NCBI GenBank assembly: GCA_910586285.1
Contig: CAJUGR010000109.1
Location: 1 to 6,204, forward strand
DNA: 6,204 bases
Direction: 5' to 3'
From: an uncultured Erysipelotrichaceae bacterium
GTDB lineage: Bacteria > Bacillota_I > Bacilli_A > Erysipelotrichales > Erysipelotrichaceae
The notes under the pieces are model-generated. The model was not told where the DNA came from and searched no databases. It was given only the letters and a program-made list of their open reading frames with translations. Of the stretch, positions 6,063-6,204 are shown in pieces. The number at the start of each line of letters is the position of its first letter. Positions within the stretch are counted from its first letter, which is position 1. The translations under genes and the position numbers were made by a program.

Positions 6063-6064
6063 TC

Positions 6065-6130
6065 TCACACAAAAAGGCAAAACAGTAAGAAAGGGCGTCA
6101 CTGTTTTGCCTGTTGTTGCCTTTTGTGTGA
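6065..6130 (-). terminator. Large two-tier palindrome, probable minus-strand terminator
   Basis: The inner stem is a perfect 11 bp, GGCAAAACAGT (6076-6086) with ACTGTTTTGCC (6100-6110), around a 13-nt loop. On the minus strand it is followed by TTTTT (6075-6071), a usable terminator for a gene to the right of the window. An outer perfect 10-bp arm pair, TCACACAAAA (6065-6074) with TTTTGTGTGA (6121-6130), encloses it, leaving a 10-nt one-sided bulge (6111-6120). That is more than a terminator needs, so a dispersed palindromic repeat is an alternative. Confidence 0.5.
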
Positions 6131-6202
6131 TCGGTATGGGCAAAAAACATTCATCTTGACAGAGTCTGGCTTTTTCATTTGTTTTATTTCCTTTCTGTTT
6201 AT
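6098..6202 (-). CDS. Possible C-terminal end of a leftward gene entering from the right edge
   Basis: The minus-strand frame ending at TGA (6100-6098) is open to the window edge, about 34 codons. It also contains an ATG at 6178 with AAGGA some 10 nt upstream, which would give a 26-residue basic peptide ending in RQQQAKQ. I recognise no family. The stop falls inside the palindrome at 6065-6130, which is unusual, and composition gives little support. It is listed only so that the right edge is not read as empty. Confidence 0.15.
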   Translation of the reverse strand: MNRKEIKQMKKPDSVKMNVFCPYRSHKRQQQAKQ

Positions 6203-6204
6203 GC

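Larger units (their letters stand above)
5774..6063 (-). mobile_element. Decayed IS200/IS605-type element, 5' end plus possible right-end relic
   Basis: In minus-strand order the region shows an end hairpin (6062-6038), an SD-sequestering hairpin (6001-5945), the tnpA remnant, and then about 85 nt of structured non-coding sequence up to the rpsD terminator. This order matches what is known of IS200, whose 5' region holds a terminator-like inverted repeat and a second stem-loop hiding the tnpA SD. The outer boundaries and target tetranucleotides cannot be fixed from one copy. The element may be a simple 3'-truncated fragment or an internally deleted, non-autonomous derivative. Confidence 0.6.

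Noticed and set aside
5962..6159. 65-residue plus-strand frame across the right-hand region
   Set aside because: It runs through three inverted repeats, has no SD at its start, and its sequence is a translation of hairpin arms.
6156..6187. Plus-strand promoter starting with TTGACA at 6156-6161
   Set aside because: The -35 is perfect, but no acceptable -10 lies 16-18 bp downstream; the nearest TTTTAT is about 20 bp away.
1..6204. CRISPR array, tRNA, rRNA, toxin-antitoxin or phage-defence genes
   Set aside because: I saw no regularly spaced direct repeats, no tRNA cloverleaf and no genes of such systems. Most of the window is conserved housekeeping sequence.

Overview
The window looks like chromosomal backbone of a low-GC, probably spore-forming Firmicute. 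The gene set and order (rpsD divergent from an ezrA - cysteine desulfurase - thiI operon) match the Bacillus subtilis neighbourhood as I remember it. The IS200-type remnant and a SigG-like promoter would suit an Erysipelotrichia- or Clostridia-like gut anaerobe. The class assignment is an inference, not something the sequence proves.

Layout from left to right. Bases 1-131 are AT-rich with no convincing gene. Bases 132-577 form a self-contained minus-strand unit: a SigG-like promoter (548-577), a strong SD, a 103-residue Q/N-rich protein (219-530) and a perfect terminator (132-166). That protein has an alpha/beta-SASP-like GIELGAD motif and a gamma-SASP-like tail, and it sits where B. subtilis, as I recall, carries sspA. 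Bases 586-4826 hold a leftward operon: an extended -10 promoter, ezrA (cell-division regulator), a NifZ/IscS-type cysteine desulfurase, thiI (tRNA 4-thiouridine synthase) and a terminator. The three genes are tightly packed (a 3-nt gap, then a 20-nt overlap). Bases 4916-5773 hold the rightward, single-gene rpsD unit: a near-consensus promoter, a structured leader of about 180 nt that probably mediates S4 autoregulation, rpsD and a terminator. Bases 5774-6063 hold a decayed IS200/IS605-family element on the minus strand. Its tnpA is broken, but it still has the hairpin that sequesters the tnpA SD and a terminator-like end hairpin. Bases 6065-6130 hold a large two-tier palindrome that probably acts as a minus-strand terminator for something beyond the right edge.

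How the genes work together: the desulfurase takes sulfur from cysteine and passes it as persulfide to ThiI, which makes s4U in tRNA and may feed thiamine synthesis. EzrA restrains Z-ring assembly at the membrane and shares the transcript without an obvious biochemical link. S4 nucleates 30S assembly and probably represses its own mRNA. The most interesting part is the unit at 132-577, which reads as a forespore-expressed, possibly hybrid small acid-soluble spore protein.
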